The notes: generated from the sequence alone by a model not told the origin. Shown: positions 1 through 10,437, counted from the stretch's first letter. The stretch is 64,000 bases of DNA from Synanceia verrucosa (GCA_029721515.1 CM056550.1:12073431-12137430); one strand, 5' to 3'. A program made the numbers and translations.

Positions 1-350
1 GGAATGCTGCCATGTAGCCCCATGTAGATCATCTCATCCCATACTTTTCCAGACTCTTGAAGGTCTCCTGGATCAGACGTCTACTGTAATTCATCAGATA
101 CAGTAGGCGAGGTGGCTGAGATCAATTATGCTTTCCAAGTTCAAATTCCATCGTTATTCCAGACAAGCTTACTTTAGTCTGCAAGTTTACATGGTTGACT
201 CCATGCACTGCTAATCTGTTGTCCTGCTGGACTGCTAATTCAAGGTTCAAGAGTCTTTATTGTTATTATGCACGCAGAACAAAATTTTGGAGAGTCTCTC
301 GGCTTAAAGGCACACATGAATAAAGACATAAAAATAAAGATTAGTGAAAC
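1..350 (+). repeat. End of module M1 (truncated by window edge)
   Basis: Nearly identical to 63732-64000 (+) and to the reverse complement of 41027-41400, so this is the distal end of the M1 repeat whose body lies outside the window. The part from about 240 to 345 reads, on the minus strand, like an L2-type LINE 3' tail, with 'gcataatgacaataaa' near its end in the minus-strand copy at 41085-41100. No coding potential seen. Confidence 0.85.
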
Positions 351-351
351 A

Positions 352-657
352 GGGTTGCACGGTGGTGTAGTGGTTAGCACTGTCGCCTCATAGCAAGAAG
401 GTACCGGGTTCGAATCCTGGTCCCGGGGCATTTTTGTGTAGAGTTTGCATGTTGTACCTGTGTCTGAGTGGGTTCTCTCCGGGTACTCCAGCTTCCTCCC
501 ACCATCCAAAAACATGCATGGGGATGAGGATAATTGGCTAATTTAAATTGACCGTAGATGTGGTTGTGTGTCCTGTGATGAACTGGTGACTTGTCCAGGG
601 TGTACGCTGCCTTTCACCCTAAGACAGCTGGGATAGGCTCCAGCTCCCACCGCGACT
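352..657 (+). mobile_element. tRNA-derived SINE, near full length
   Basis: The head has an RNA polymerase III A-box-like stretch (tggtgtagtgg, 363-373) and a B box (ggttcgaatcc, 407-417). The body continues through the block 'catccaaaaacatgcatgg' to 'gggataggctcc'. The same sequence recurs about 14 times in this window on both strands. The 3' 'ggataagcggtag' tail with ATGG repeats seen in other copies is missing here. I do not assign a formal family name. Confidence 0.85.
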
Positions 658-960
658 GAGAGCGGTGTCCTTTTCTCTGTCGGAGGCAGAAATCCTCATG
701 GAGGTTTAGGAGGAGGTAAAGGACCAAATCAAAATGAAAGAAAATACCACTACGGTTATAAAACAAGGAGAGAAAAAGAGGCAAAATACTACAGACCTCC
801 TGAATATGTAACAAGAGCACAAATACACACTCAGTGCTCCATGAAACATCACAATTACAATTCAAATAGGTCATTAACATCTCTGAAAACCTAGATTATC
901 AGAACCAGGCGAAAATGTAAGTGAAACCACCTGCAGATGTGAGTAAATTGTGAAAATGTA
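658..960. other. Unassigned spacer
   Basis: A-rich sequence between the SINE and the TA array. It is absent from the matching place in the M1-M2 junction at 40930-41025, so it is either an insertion here or a deletion there. No gene or element recognised. Confidence 0.5.
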
Positions 961-967
961 ACTCCAT

Positions 968-1160
968 CAGTTATATATACGTGTATATATATATACGTAC
1001 GTATATACATACGTACGTATACGTATGTATATACGTACATATATGTATACATACAAATATATATATATATGTATGTATACATATATGTATGTATGTATAT
1101 ATACGTATATATACACATATATATACGTATATATATACGTTTATATATGTACATATATAC

Positions 1161-1233
<73 letters not shown>

Positions 1234-1237
1234 AATC
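968..1237. repeat. (TA)n microsatellite with interspersed tacg
   Basis: About 270 bp of TA/TACG/TATG dinucleotide-type sequence. The open frames across it (runs of Tyr-Ile) are artefacts. A much shorter version lies at the equivalent position of the inverted copy (40930-40975). Confidence 0.95.
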
Positions 1238-1371
1238 GATAGCAATATACAGTATATTGCACATTCGATATCAATATTAATGAAAAATATGGTTGATATA
1301 GCGATCAATATTTTCACAGAACTTCACTGCAAGAAACTAATGTGACTCTCGCCAGCTGGATGTCGTTCACG

Positions 1372-1619
1372 GCAAGAAAGTACCGGGTTCGATTCCCGGC
1401 CCCGGGGCCTTACTGTGTTCTCTCTGGGTACTCTGACTTCCTCCCACCATCCAAAAACATGCATGGGGATTAGGTTAATTGGCTAATTTAAATTGACCGT
1501 AGGTGTGAATGTGAGTATGAGTGGTTGTCTGTCTCTATGTGTCCTGTGATGAACTGGAGACTTGTCCAGGGTGTACCCTGCCTTCCGCCCTAAGACAGCT
1601 GGGATAGGCTCCAGTCCCC
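1372..1619 (+). mobile_element. tRNA-derived SINE, head truncated
   Basis: Same SINE as 352-657, starting within the head (B box 'ggttcgattcc' near 1385) and ending at 'gggataggctccag'. The insertion occupies the same place in all four long M2 copies (13168-13435, 40538-40799, 55079-55383), so it predates the M2 duplications. Confidence 0.85.
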
Positions 1620-1939
1620 AAATACAGCTTACATGTTGATGTATCAGCATTAATACTCCAATAATATAATATATGATACAATATGAACTGGAGCAGGTAC
1701 TTTAAAATTTGAGAAATTTTGTAGAACAGTGTTGTATTGACAGCTAACAGACCATTGGTGAAATGTGTTTTGGTAATAATAATAATAGCTGGTTAATGAG
1801 TGCTTTACTTTATGTATTTGTGTACTTACTTGATGCCGATAACTGATGGATCAGCTAGCTCAAAAGTTTTGTCTTCACTTTCTCAGGTGAAATGAGCAGC
1901 GTGTCTTCTGTTAAACACTTCAGTTGTGTTCCGTTCTGT

Positions 1940-2050
1940 TCTAATTTGCTTTGATCTGAATTCTAATCTGCTTTGATCTGAATTCTATTCTGCTTTGATC
2001 TGAATTCTAATCTGCTTTGATCTGTATTCTAATCTGCTTTGATCTGTACT
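1940..2050. repeat. Minisatellite, 20-22 bp unit (tctgctttgatctgaattct)
   Basis: About five imperfect units. The reverse complement array recurs at 12800-12850, 40085-40225 and 54605-54750 with different copy numbers, giving a polymorphic marker inside M2. Confidence 0.85.
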
Positions 2051-2127
2051 GTAACTTTGGTTACCCAGGCAACCGCAAAGTAACTAAGTACACATTAATG
2101 TATCTTAATGCATAATGCATGTATACA

Positions 2128-2133
2128 TACACA

Positions 2134-2171
<38 letters not shown>
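2128..2171. repeat. (CA)n microsatellite in M2
   Basis: Separates the two divergent halves of M2. Its right flank 'atcagtctagtgtcc' recurs at 15442, where the CA tract is instead joined to the M5 arm. Confidence 0.95.
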
Positions 2172-2172
<1 letters not shown>

Positions 2173-2329
2173 CAGTCTAGTGTCCAGTGACCAGTCCAGT
2201 TAACAACAGACAGAGAGTCTAAGCAGGTCAGTTTTTATCCAGACATGCAGTGTAAATTTTAACTCTATAGCGTGTTAAACTGTAGAAAAAGCTTGAATCT
2301 CTGCTTGCAGAGGGAATTTTCCAGAGTGG

Positions 2330-2346
2330 CGCCACAGACGGGTAAG
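2330..2346 (+). promoter_or_regulatory. Conserved splice-donor-like site in M2
   Basis: gcgccacagacgg followed by gtaagt, conserved at 15600-15615 and, reversed, near 39785 and 54297. The downstream half of M2 also keeps a second possible donor (gtaacg) near 2645. Conservation across copies suggests, but does not prove, that M2 carries a first exon. Confidence 0.45.
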
Positions 2347-2796
2347 TAACCTTAACATTCACATGTTGGCAACATCTTTAACAAGTTTTTTTTTTCCAAC
2401 TGAACATGGCTTTTATAGTTTTATTGTTGTCGGTTGAGGAGATGTTGGCAACATGTACCCTTCTGTTCGATGATATTATTGAGTCACAGTTGCTAACAGT
2501 TCTCATTGAGATAAGATGATCTATGTTAGCTAAGTATTATTTCTGAAGGCTGCTGACTGAGATAAGAATACATAGCTGGCGTCAAATAAATGCAAAGATA
2601 AAATTGTCTCTGCATGAAGGCGAATTGTGCCCGTGGAGACAGTAGGTAACGTTAACTTGTCATTATTTAGCAAGCTAGCATTATCTGTATTCTACCTTCT
2701 GTTTATGCCTGTGAAGTGATAGAATATTTGTCGAACTGTTTAGTGCAACGTCGTCTGTCTTATGGTAATGTGCTGCCTGTCTTATAGCAACATTCC

Positions 2797-3107
2797 ACCC
2801 ATCCATTATCCACCGCTTATCCTCTTTGTGTCGCGGGGGGGCTGGAGCCTATCCCAGCTGTCTTAGGGCGGAAGTCAGGGTACACCCTGGACAAGTCGCC
2901 ACCTCATCGCAGGGCACATAGAGACAGACAACCACTCACACTCACATTCACACCTACGTTCAATTTAAATTAGCCAATTAACCTAATCCCCATGCATGTT
3001 TTTGGATGGTGGGAGGAAGCTGGAGTACCTGGAGAGAACCCACACAGACACGGGGAGAACATGCAAACTCCACATCCGGAACCTGGTACCTTCTTGCTGT
3101 GAGGCAC
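2797..3107 (-). mobile_element. tRNA-derived SINE (minus), inserted in M2
   Basis: Starts with 'catccattatccaccgc' (the reversed 3' tail) and ends in the reversed head 'ttcttgctgtgaggca'. Its site corresponds to the SINE with intact target-site duplication at 53521-53832. The M2 half-copy at 15441-16275 has no SINE there. The distal duplicate of the target is lost in this copy. Confidence 0.85.
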
Positions 3108-3299
3108 TGTAACTGTAACATCTAAATAGGGGAAATTGCCCCTCCGATTATATATATACATAATTATTGTATCTGTGTTTATACAGCTAAGTTGACATGA
3201 AGACTAAACGTGAAAAAAGATATGGTCTACATGTAGCTGTATAGATACAGTATGTCTTAACTGATAGCATGAAGCATTTGTTAATCATGTCCTCATCCT

Positions 3300-3945
3300 C
3301 TTAATTACCACCAGACCTGTCGGCGCCGACAGATTTCACAGCCTCTCGTCTGATGACCGTAACTCCTGATCAGTGTGTGCTATTGAAGGCATTCAGTTGA
3401 TTCTGAAAGCAGATAAATTGGGCTTTTCAACAATATAATGTTTATTACAGTAAAGTACAAACATTGAATCACAGGTGAGGTTTCACTTCTACACCTGGAA
3501 AAAAGGGAGCGCTTCTCCTCACCATCACTCCTGAATCCAGTGCCGGTGCCTTGTTATTTACCTTTGACATATTTTATTATTTCTTTACCTTGTGTGCTGA
3601 GAGTGCTGTAAATCAGAGTCAGATTCCTCATACCTGAAGCTGTTCTGAATCTGATCATTCTATTTCATATTTGATCAATAGCAGTTACACCTCCGTGCCC
3701 TGTCTGAACAGGTGAGCCACCTGTTTAATAGCTGATCACCAGCTCAAATAGCTGTAAATCACTGCCACTCCTAAACTGATCAAATTATCGTATCAATAAA
3801 GAATCACAGATGCCGGGTATAAGCACCATTTATTATTGTTTAATGGTTTACATTGATTTATGATGATGTTTTACTGAAGAAATAACTTTGAATTTACTTG
3901 TATTTTGAGCTATCTGTGTTGCCATCGTTGAGTTATTCACCCCCC
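3300..3945 (+). repeat. Module M3, copy 1
   Basis: About 640 bp matching 52512-53157 and 35745-36365 in reverse. It opens close to a 16-bp perfect palindrome (3317-3332) and ends near 'gccatcgttgagttattc'. The 35.7 kb copy stands without M2 or M4, so M3 is a separable unit. Confidence 0.8.
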
Positions 3946-6900
3946 CCATGATACTGCAGCAAGCAGGACGTTCACCTGTGGTGAAGTCCTCTTATTACTA
4001 AGAGGTTATTGCAAAGTTTACTTAATGTGGTAAACTAGGAAAGCTGGGGAGAAAATAAAAGTTTATATAGGCTGAAGATCTATATGCATTTCTAGCCTTT
4101 TAAAATAACAAATATAGTGTACGTGATTAAATGTCAGGTTATTAAATATTGTTGTTAATATATTAATAATAAGTTAATAAATATTGTCATCTGAAATGAA
4201 AACAAAAAACAATCAAAGTGGGAAATAATCATTAAAAAGTAAAATGACAATTTATTAGTCAATAATATATAAACTATTACTAATAATATATAAACTAAAT
4301 AAATTATTAATCAATAATATATTAAGAATGAAATATCAATGTAAATGGACCCTGCGTGCACCGATTAATCTCACTCGTTCCTCTTGTAGCATATCAATGA
4401 GCATAAATAATGAACTTAACTCTTCTCATTTCTGAGTATCTCCCCAGGATATCCATCTGACACTATGTGGCACCTAAGTGCTTAAGGCTTAAGTTTTATG
4501 ACTGGCAGAATAAACAGATAAGACCAGTTCCTCCTCTCTGACCCAAGAAACTCCAGGACATACACCAGGAGGAGGAGTTTTATTGCCCCACACTCCTGCT
4601 TTAATCCTGCCAGACACATCCAAAGCTTAATGTGGCCTCTTCCTTTCTCCCTGCCTGGAACAGAACATTACATTAAGATTTTAATGGTTAACTATGCTTT
4701 CATTCCTCAGCTACTGTCATATAAGTATCACTGTTACAATGTCAAACATCAGTCTCCACATAGATCCTCCTGCTTCCTCTGCTCTTATACAGGATCAATG
4801 TGACACGTTACACTAAGTTTGGAATAACTGTACATACACAGCTATGCATAGACTGTTGTAAAACACCTTCCTACATGCTCTGATACCATGGTTCATCTGT
4901 GTTGGTTAATTTGTTGATTAATTTTGATTCAATTGGTCAAGTTTTGTTCTGTGGTTTCCTACTATAGGGTGCTTGGTGTCGTTTTACAGCTGAGAGAGGG
5001 AGCTTTCACATAGAGAAACTTTAATAAAGTAAAACACAGCAGTATTAACATTAAATAAGTTAAAAGAATATCATCTCAGTTAACTTGGTGGATGTGGAGG
5101 GACCAGTGGTCACACCCCACTGGACCTTCAACAAAGATCATAAAAAGCCTCAGCTGGTCTGAGTGCTCTCTCTACTCTTCTTCAGTCCTTCAGTCAGTCA
5201 AGTTCTGGTCTTCATCCTCTCCACTGCATCTCTGTTCTCCCTCTCCCACATGCTGGGAGGGGGAGTGAAACAATGATGACCCAGAGACAGAGACATGCTG
5301 TCCCACCGCAGGCCCAGCGCCTCATGGCATGAAGAGCAACTTCTCCAGACTCTTCAACCTGCTCCAGATATGACTGAAAGACTCTGAATGCTGCCTCTGA
5401 ATGGCCTCCTCAGGACCCAGCACCTCATGGCATGAAGAACAGCCTATCCAGAACCTTCCAACTCTGCATCCTACCTCAAGACCATCTTGTCTCCTCTCTC
5501 TACTCCTTTGCCCTGAAAATGTGAGCCAGCTCCTCTGCTCAGACACAGGCTGCAGAAAATGACTCCAGCCATCATGAAGAAACTAAAAGAAGAAAAGACT
5601 GTCGGTCGACACGTTGGTGTGAATCCAGCCGACCTCCCCCACCAACAAAGGGGGGGGGGGATTGAGGCAAGGACACAGAGACTATGCTGTGAAGAGGAGA
5701 GACAGACAGAGAGAGACTGAGATGGAGCCATGTCAACCAGAGTTGTCCAGAGATGACCAAAGGTTTCCAGAACTCCCCAGAGATGTCCACAAATGTCCAC
5801 CGATGCCCAAAAGCCACTGGTGAAGTTCAAGCCAAAGTCGCCTGCAGAGATCCAGCAGATCCAGACAGAACCTGCAGCCACTCCTCACTCCCATCCATCC
5901 AGGAACGGTGATATACTGCATATACATCTTACAGATATTAAAGAGTTTGATGATTAGACGCTAAATTAAATGGCCTGAATTTAGGGCTCAATCCAGCAAA
6001 TTTAATAATATTTAGTGAGATATCAGTAAAACGCTAAACCAATTCTGAATAGTAAATTACTCACAATCTTCTCTGATGCCTCTCAAACTCTCAACTGCTG
6101 AACGCCATCAAACCTAAACCAAATTTTGTTAACAACCTAATTCTTAATTTGGTCTAGATAACCACCACTGAATTAAACTGGTCACATTGAATTAATTAAT
6201 CAGATATTCATCCTTTGAACTTTGCCTTTGTTTAATCATTCATTCCATTTTTGTCACAGTGAGTCAATGCCATGTATCTTCCATCAATCTTCCTTTATTC
6301 TAGTTTTTATTTTCTATTTTATTTCTGTTAGTAACCTGGTCATTTAGTTTGTCAAACTAATCATTTATTATTAGTTATTTTCTGTGACAGTAGTAGTCTG
6401 GTTATAGTTTGTCAAATAAACTTCTCATTTATAAAGAACTTGGTTATTTGATTTGTGTGTGTATATAAAGTAATTGAATCACTGTACACTAGGTCAAGAA
6501 CTCTGTAGCACCCTGAGATTAAGAGACTCTATTAATTAATGTCAAATTCACAAGTTTTCCCTGTTTTAGCAAAACTGGGTGGCACCCTGATAATTTCTAC
6601 TATTAAAGGCAATTTTTGGTTTATGACCAATAACTTAAATCTATTGTTTATAAATACATAACATGATATTAATTAATGATTGACTAATCTGCTCTACACT
6701 ATTTATGCTACAATGTAGTGAAATTGTTTCTGTTCGTAGTTTAGTCATGTAGTTTGTCAAATAAACATCTAGTTTGATAAAGAAGTTGGTTATTTGATTT
6801 GTGTGTGTCTATAAAGCAAATTGAATCACTGGACACGAGGTCCAAGAATCTCAAGAGCTGCCTTAGGTTAAGAGACCCTATCATATCAAATCTGCAAGTT

Positions 6901-7005
6901 TTCCCTGTTTCCACAAAACAGGATGGTGTCTGTGTGAATCAATAACTTAAGAGTTATTGATTATAAATACTGATGTTATACAAATGAATGACTGATTATT
7001 CATGT
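3945..7005 (+). repeat. Module M4, copy 1 (longest)
   Basis: Matches 49895-52512 (-) over most of its length, 16915-19556 (-), and parts of 27655-28430 (-) and 58935-59845 (-). Its last 0.75 kb consists of two diverged direct repeats (about 6375-6700 and 6720-7000), each containing 'gaacttggttatttgattt' or a close variant. The block 5700-5930 has clustered 'ccagagatgtcc'-like short repeats that give open frames in several phases. Reading frames are not kept between copies, so I do not call a gene. Confidence 0.8.
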
Positions 7006-7486
7006 GCTACAGGGAGCGTCTTTGTGCTCAGTGATCCCTGTCAGCTTCTTTCTGTGCACTCATCAGCCTGTCTGCCTCCACTGACTAGTTGTTCACTGCT
7101 CTTGTAGTCATTTCTGCAGTATTGAGCTGCTCCCTCTGCAGGGAGCTTACTGACCCTACAAAAATAAGAAATAAGTCAAGGCTGCATTGTGTTAACATTT
7201 ATTTGAGTTTGCATGCAAAGTGTAATTGTACTCCCTGTTAGCGCTGCCCGCCATGGTAGTGGAGGTTTGACTGAGCAGAGTTATAAGTGCTTCAGAAGTA
7301 CTTATTTGTGCTGAAAGAAATTCTGATTCTGGTTCTGATTGTCCCACCGAGGAGACGATACACTCCACTCTTTGTAAGACTGCAGCTGTCTTACAGGGAC
7401 AAGTTTCCTTCTCCGTACTGGTTGTGAGACTGAACAAAGCTCACCTGAATTATGAAGGTCATTCTGAGAGGAGTGACTAACTACGT
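7006..7486. other. Unassigned spacer
   Basis: Between M4 and the minisatellite. I see no match elsewhere in the window and no recognisable gene. Confidence 0.4.
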
Positions 7487-7790
7487 CACTCCTGCTCCAC
7501 CCACTCCTGGTCCACCCACTCATGCTCCACCTACTCCTAGTCCACCCACTCATGCTCCACCGACTCATGATCCACCCACTCCTGCTCCACCTATTTCTAC
7601 TCTACCTACTCATGATCCACCCACTCATGCTCCACCGACTCATGATCCACCCACTCCTGCTCCACCTACTCATGCTCCACCCACTCCTTCTCCACCTATT
7701 TCTACTCTACCTACCCATGATCCACCCACTCCTGCTCCACCCAGTCCTGGTCCACCCACTCATGCTCCACCTGCTCCTGGTCCACCACAA
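7487..7790 (+). repeat. 15-bp minisatellite, about 20 units (ccacccactcctgct)
   Basis: Tandem units of 15 bp (variants: cctac, ctcatg, atttctact). Because 15 is a multiple of three, frames stay open. One frame reads repeated [10 protein letters not shown] and another gives Leu-rich peptides. No start context, splice sites or flanking conserved frame is visible. The plus strand is C/T-rich with almost no G. Confidence 0.9.
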
Positions 7791-8224
7791 ACAAACTTGG
7801 CTCCATCTCGTGGCCAGTTTGGTGAACTGAGTTTGATGGTTGCAGTATTCAATCTTTCCATGTGTGCATGGTAGCTCTGATACATAATTAGCTAAAACTA
7901 ACACTGAACTCTGGACATAGAACTTGTCAAACAAACAATCACAACATTTTCTCACCAATACTTGTCAAGGATACTGAATAAAATCACAACAACAATAAAA
8001 TAATCATAAAGGTTTCTTACTATTAACTGTAAATGATACTGAGTAAAGCTTCTACTAAACTGGCATTTATAATACATCATTCAATCACAAACAACTAAAT
8101 AGTTAATCAATTTTTAATCTACCTTTTTCCTGTCAGCTCTCAATTGTCATAACCACTTTCTACAAAAAACCCAAAACAAAACAATTTCATTGATTGATTT
8201 ATCAATCAATGACAACATGATAGT
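7791..8224. other. Unassigned AT-rich spacer
   Basis: No gene and no clear repeat recognised between the minisatellite and M6. Confidence 0.4.
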
Positions 8225-8663
8225 CATCAATGACTATCTTGAACAGTGTTAACATAGATAATATATCAATGACAGCTCTGCAGTCTGCAACTTGTCATAC
8301 CACATCAAGCCAGCCAAGCTACACTGGGGATTTTATTCTTATACTTTTATTATGTCAAAATAAAAGCCTTAACAAACGGGATTCTATAAACTGACAAACA
8401 CCGGGGGCTTTTATTTTGAAATTAACACAGGAAGTTCTGAGTAAAAACTGACACTTGTCAGAGCCAGTGCTGTACAACAGCGGAAGGCAGCAGTGTTCCT
8501 ACACAGGGCAGATCAAAATTATGATTTATTGTCATCATTTCACCATGTTGATGCTTATTTAATACTTGTACCAATAACTAATATTAGTTTCACACTTATA
8601 AATGCACTGACAGATTTAACGCTCTGTCGTCTCTGCCGCTCAGACCAGCTGGTCCTAGCTGCA
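8225..8663 (+). repeat. Module M6, copy 1
   Basis: Contains 'ataccacatcaagccagcc' and 'gggattctataaactgac'. Part of it is matched in reverse by 29603-29830. Both copies end at 'ctggtcctagctgcac' directly against a GT/CA array. Confidence 0.8.
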
Positions 8664-9060
8664 CTGTGTGTGTGTGTGTGTAGGTGTGTGTGTATGCATG
8701 TGTGCGTGGGTGTGTATGCGTGGGTGTGCGTGTGTGTGTGGGTGTGTGTATGTGGGTGTGTATGCGTGGGTGTGTGTATGTGGGTGTGTATGCGTGGGTG
8801 TGCGTGTGTGTGTGGGTGTGTGTATGGGTGTGTGTGGGTGTGTGTATGAATGGTTGCGTGGGTGTGTGTGTGGGTGTGTGTATGTGGGTGTGTGTGTGTG
8901 TGTGGGTGTGTGTATGTGTGGGTGTGCGTGGGTGTGGGTGTGTATGTGTGGGTGTGTATGCGTGGGTGTGCGTGTGTGTGTGGGTGTGTGTATGTGGGTG
9001 TGTGTGTGTGTATGTGTGTGTGTGTGGGTGTGTGTATGTGGGTGTGTATGCGTGGGTGTG
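8664..9060 (+). repeat. GT-rich variable tandem array (tgtgtatgcgtgggtg-type)
   Basis: About 400 bp of almost pure G/T on the plus strand, built from tgtgtg, gggtg and tatgcg blocks with higher-order repetition. All open frames across it (Cys-Val-Gly rich on plus, Thr-His-Pro rich on minus) are low-complexity artefacts. Related arrays: 15253-15440 and 29400-29602. Confidence 0.95.
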
Positions 9061-9870
9061 TTTAAGAACATCCTGTCATCACATGATCAAATCTGAAGTC
9101 AGCTATTCACTGTGATTAACAAGAACATACAGTAGGTGATTTGAACTGAAGTAGAGAAATTCAAATACAGTATAAGACACAGAAAGTCATAGAGATATAT
9201 TCAATATAACACCATAAAAATATATTCAATATAAGATTTGTTTTGTGGAAATAACTCATTGCTTGTGTGTTTTTTTTCATAAAAAACAACAGTGACATCA
9301 AATTATCAAACTGTCATGTAAAAGGTTAAATTTCTAAAAATAATTGAATGTTTGGTCGTTTGAGCCACAGGCGGAGTTTAGCTACTGCAGAGACAGAGAG
9401 GGAGCTGCCCCCCCCCCTAGTGGCTGAGATATGTCACAACAGTCTATAATATGGTCAATACAATTTTTTTTAGACAGTAAACACTACACAATAGCCTGAT
9501 AGTTATTGTTACTAATGATGGACTTAAACATACTTCAGATAGTAAACACAGTTTCCTGTCTTCATTCAGTATATATAGTCCACATCTGAGCTGACCTCAC
9601 CTGGTCCACACACCTCTCACCAAGTGGAGAAGACCCAACAGAGACTTTACTTCCTCAGGAAGATAAAACAAGCTGTCCTCCCTCAAAACCTGCTGATGAA
9701 CTTCTATCAGTCAATGACAGAGAGCCTCCTGATGTTCAGCTGCTCGGTGTGGTTCAGCAGCTGCACAGTGGAGGACAGAAGGAAACTCCAGCAGGTGGTG
9801 AGGGTGGTGGAGCGTGTGATCAGGACCACACTTCACTCAGACTGCTGTCTCTGTGAAATCTGACTCTGAA

Positions 9871-9873
<3 letters not shown>
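9061..9873 (+). repeat. Module M5 arm 1 (ends in a LINE RT fragment)
   Basis: Inverted counterpart of 14461-15252 over about 0.8 kb, leaving a 4.6 kb spacer between the arms. The non-LINE part runs 9061-9560 and the LINE-coding part 9560-9866. Confidence 0.85.
9565..9866 (+). mobile_element. LINE reverse transcriptase C-terminal fragment (L2/CR1/Rex-like)
   Basis: The frame reads HTSHQVEKTQQRLYFLRK, then NFYQSMTESLLMFSCSVW and SCTVEDRRKLQQVVR. This is the typical C-terminal segment after the polymerase core of CR1/L2-group LINEs (KKAQQRLYFLR...FY..IES.L...VW...C...DR..LQ.VV). It ends in a stop after about 80 residues, with no upstream catalytic core here. It is a dead fragment. Near-identical copies lie at 14471-14710 and 46726-46965 (both minus), with a degraded one at 46336-46430. 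Confidence 0.85.
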
Positions 9874-9902
<29 letters not shown>

Positions 9903-9907
<5 letters not shown>

Positions 9908-10416
9908 ATTTTTTTCTAAATTTAGGAGTTCCTAGGGTTGGCTAGTGTCCTTTTTTACAACAGTAAATCCTTAAACTGTCCCTCCAGAATGCAGGGTTGA
10001 AGCACAGTGTCTAAAGGAAAACAGATGGCTAGTTATCTCTAAGTTGACTAGGTAACCAAGGTCAGGGGAGTCTGCCAGCGTTGGCCCTTTGATAAGGCCA
10101 ATGGCTGAGCGTCAGCAAGACAACAGGCGCCACTGTTAGTTCAGAGCTTAGAATGAGCATGCCCTGATTATAACGCTACTCAAGAGTAATGTAAGGTAAT
10201 ATACTTGTACTTAACTGGGTGTTAGTTTATAAGGCTGAGCACCATAGGGAAAGGTAGGAATATGTGGCGGACTCTGGCAGCTGTTGTCCACGACAAAGTT
10301 CATATTCCTCCTGATATATCAGAATCGTCAATAAATGTTACTTCTTCAATCAACCGCGGGAGGCTCCTGGGTGCATCCATTCTTTCCTCATTGACTATTC
10401 AATATTTTCCATGACA
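9903..10416 (+). mobile_element. Retroviral-type LTR (5' LTR of an endogenous retrovirus)
   Basis: About 514 bp ending in ...ccatgaca, followed three bases later by a primer-binding-site-like sequence. It contains a TATA-like 'tttataagg' near 10230 and a polyadenylation signal aataaa near 10330, in the order U3-R-U5. A second copy at 13436 starts with the canonical TG (tgttatgg); here the first few bases are merged into the preceding (TA)n tract. This is the promoter and terminator of an old insertion. No matching 3' LTR with target duplication is identifiable. Confidence 0.8.
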
Positions 10417-10419
10417 AGC

Positions 10420-10437
10420 TGGCATCACGAACAGGAT
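10420..10437 (+). promoter_or_regulatory. Primer-binding site of the endogenous retrovirus
   Basis: TGGCATCACGAACAGGAT, starting with the TGG complementary to a tRNA CCA end, three bases after the LTR. Read as a tRNA 3' end it implies discriminator G and a T-stem like ACAGG. That fits serine-type tRNAs after CpG decay (G to A) best, but identity is not settled from the sequence alone. Confidence 0.7.

Larger units (their letters stand above)
1240..3300 (+). repeat. Module M2, copy 1 (contains two SINEs)
   Basis: Matches 53160-55085 and 38405-40920 in reverse, with partial copies at 11838-13167 and 15441-16275. Ordered content: SINE 1372-1619, a 20-22 bp minisatellite (1940-2050), a CA tract (2128-2171), then a 0.6 kb block conserved in five copies, a SINE at 2797-3107 and a terminal block. 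On the plus strand a consensus 5' splice site (cagacgg/gtaagt) follows the CA tract at about 2341. On the minus strand another donor-like site (atcaa/gtaagt) lies at about 1836. No long open frame is shared. I cannot class it. Confidence 0.8.

Noticed and set aside
891..1280. Open frames of 70-127 codons over the TA array
   Set aside because: They are Tyr-Ile dipeptide readings of a microsatellite.
2325..2345. Retroviral primer-binding site in M2 (gtggcgccacagacggg)
   Set aside because: Only about 7 bases match a lysine-type PBS, the implied tRNA loop is wrong, and there is no LTR pair.
5322..5881. Coding region in M4
   Set aside because: Open frames exist in several phases in each copy, but frames shift between copies at non-triplet indels.
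6575..6600. Lysine-type primer-binding site in M4 (tggcgccctg in other copies)
   Set aside because: The match ends after about 8 bases, and neither LTR termini nor internal retroviral genes adjoin it.
7452..7874. 140-codon proline-rich frame as a real protein
   Set aside because: It is produced by the 15-bp tandem repeat; competing frames are equally open and no exon signals were found.
8655..9115. Several frames up to 143 codons (Cys-Val-Gly or Thr-His-Pro rich)
   Set aside because: They are low-complexity translations of the GT array in multiple frames on both strands.
9624..9863. Independent small gene of 79 residues found in three near-identical copies
   Set aside because: The sequence is the C-terminal segment of LINE reverse transcriptase, starts at GTG, and moves with the M5 repeat.
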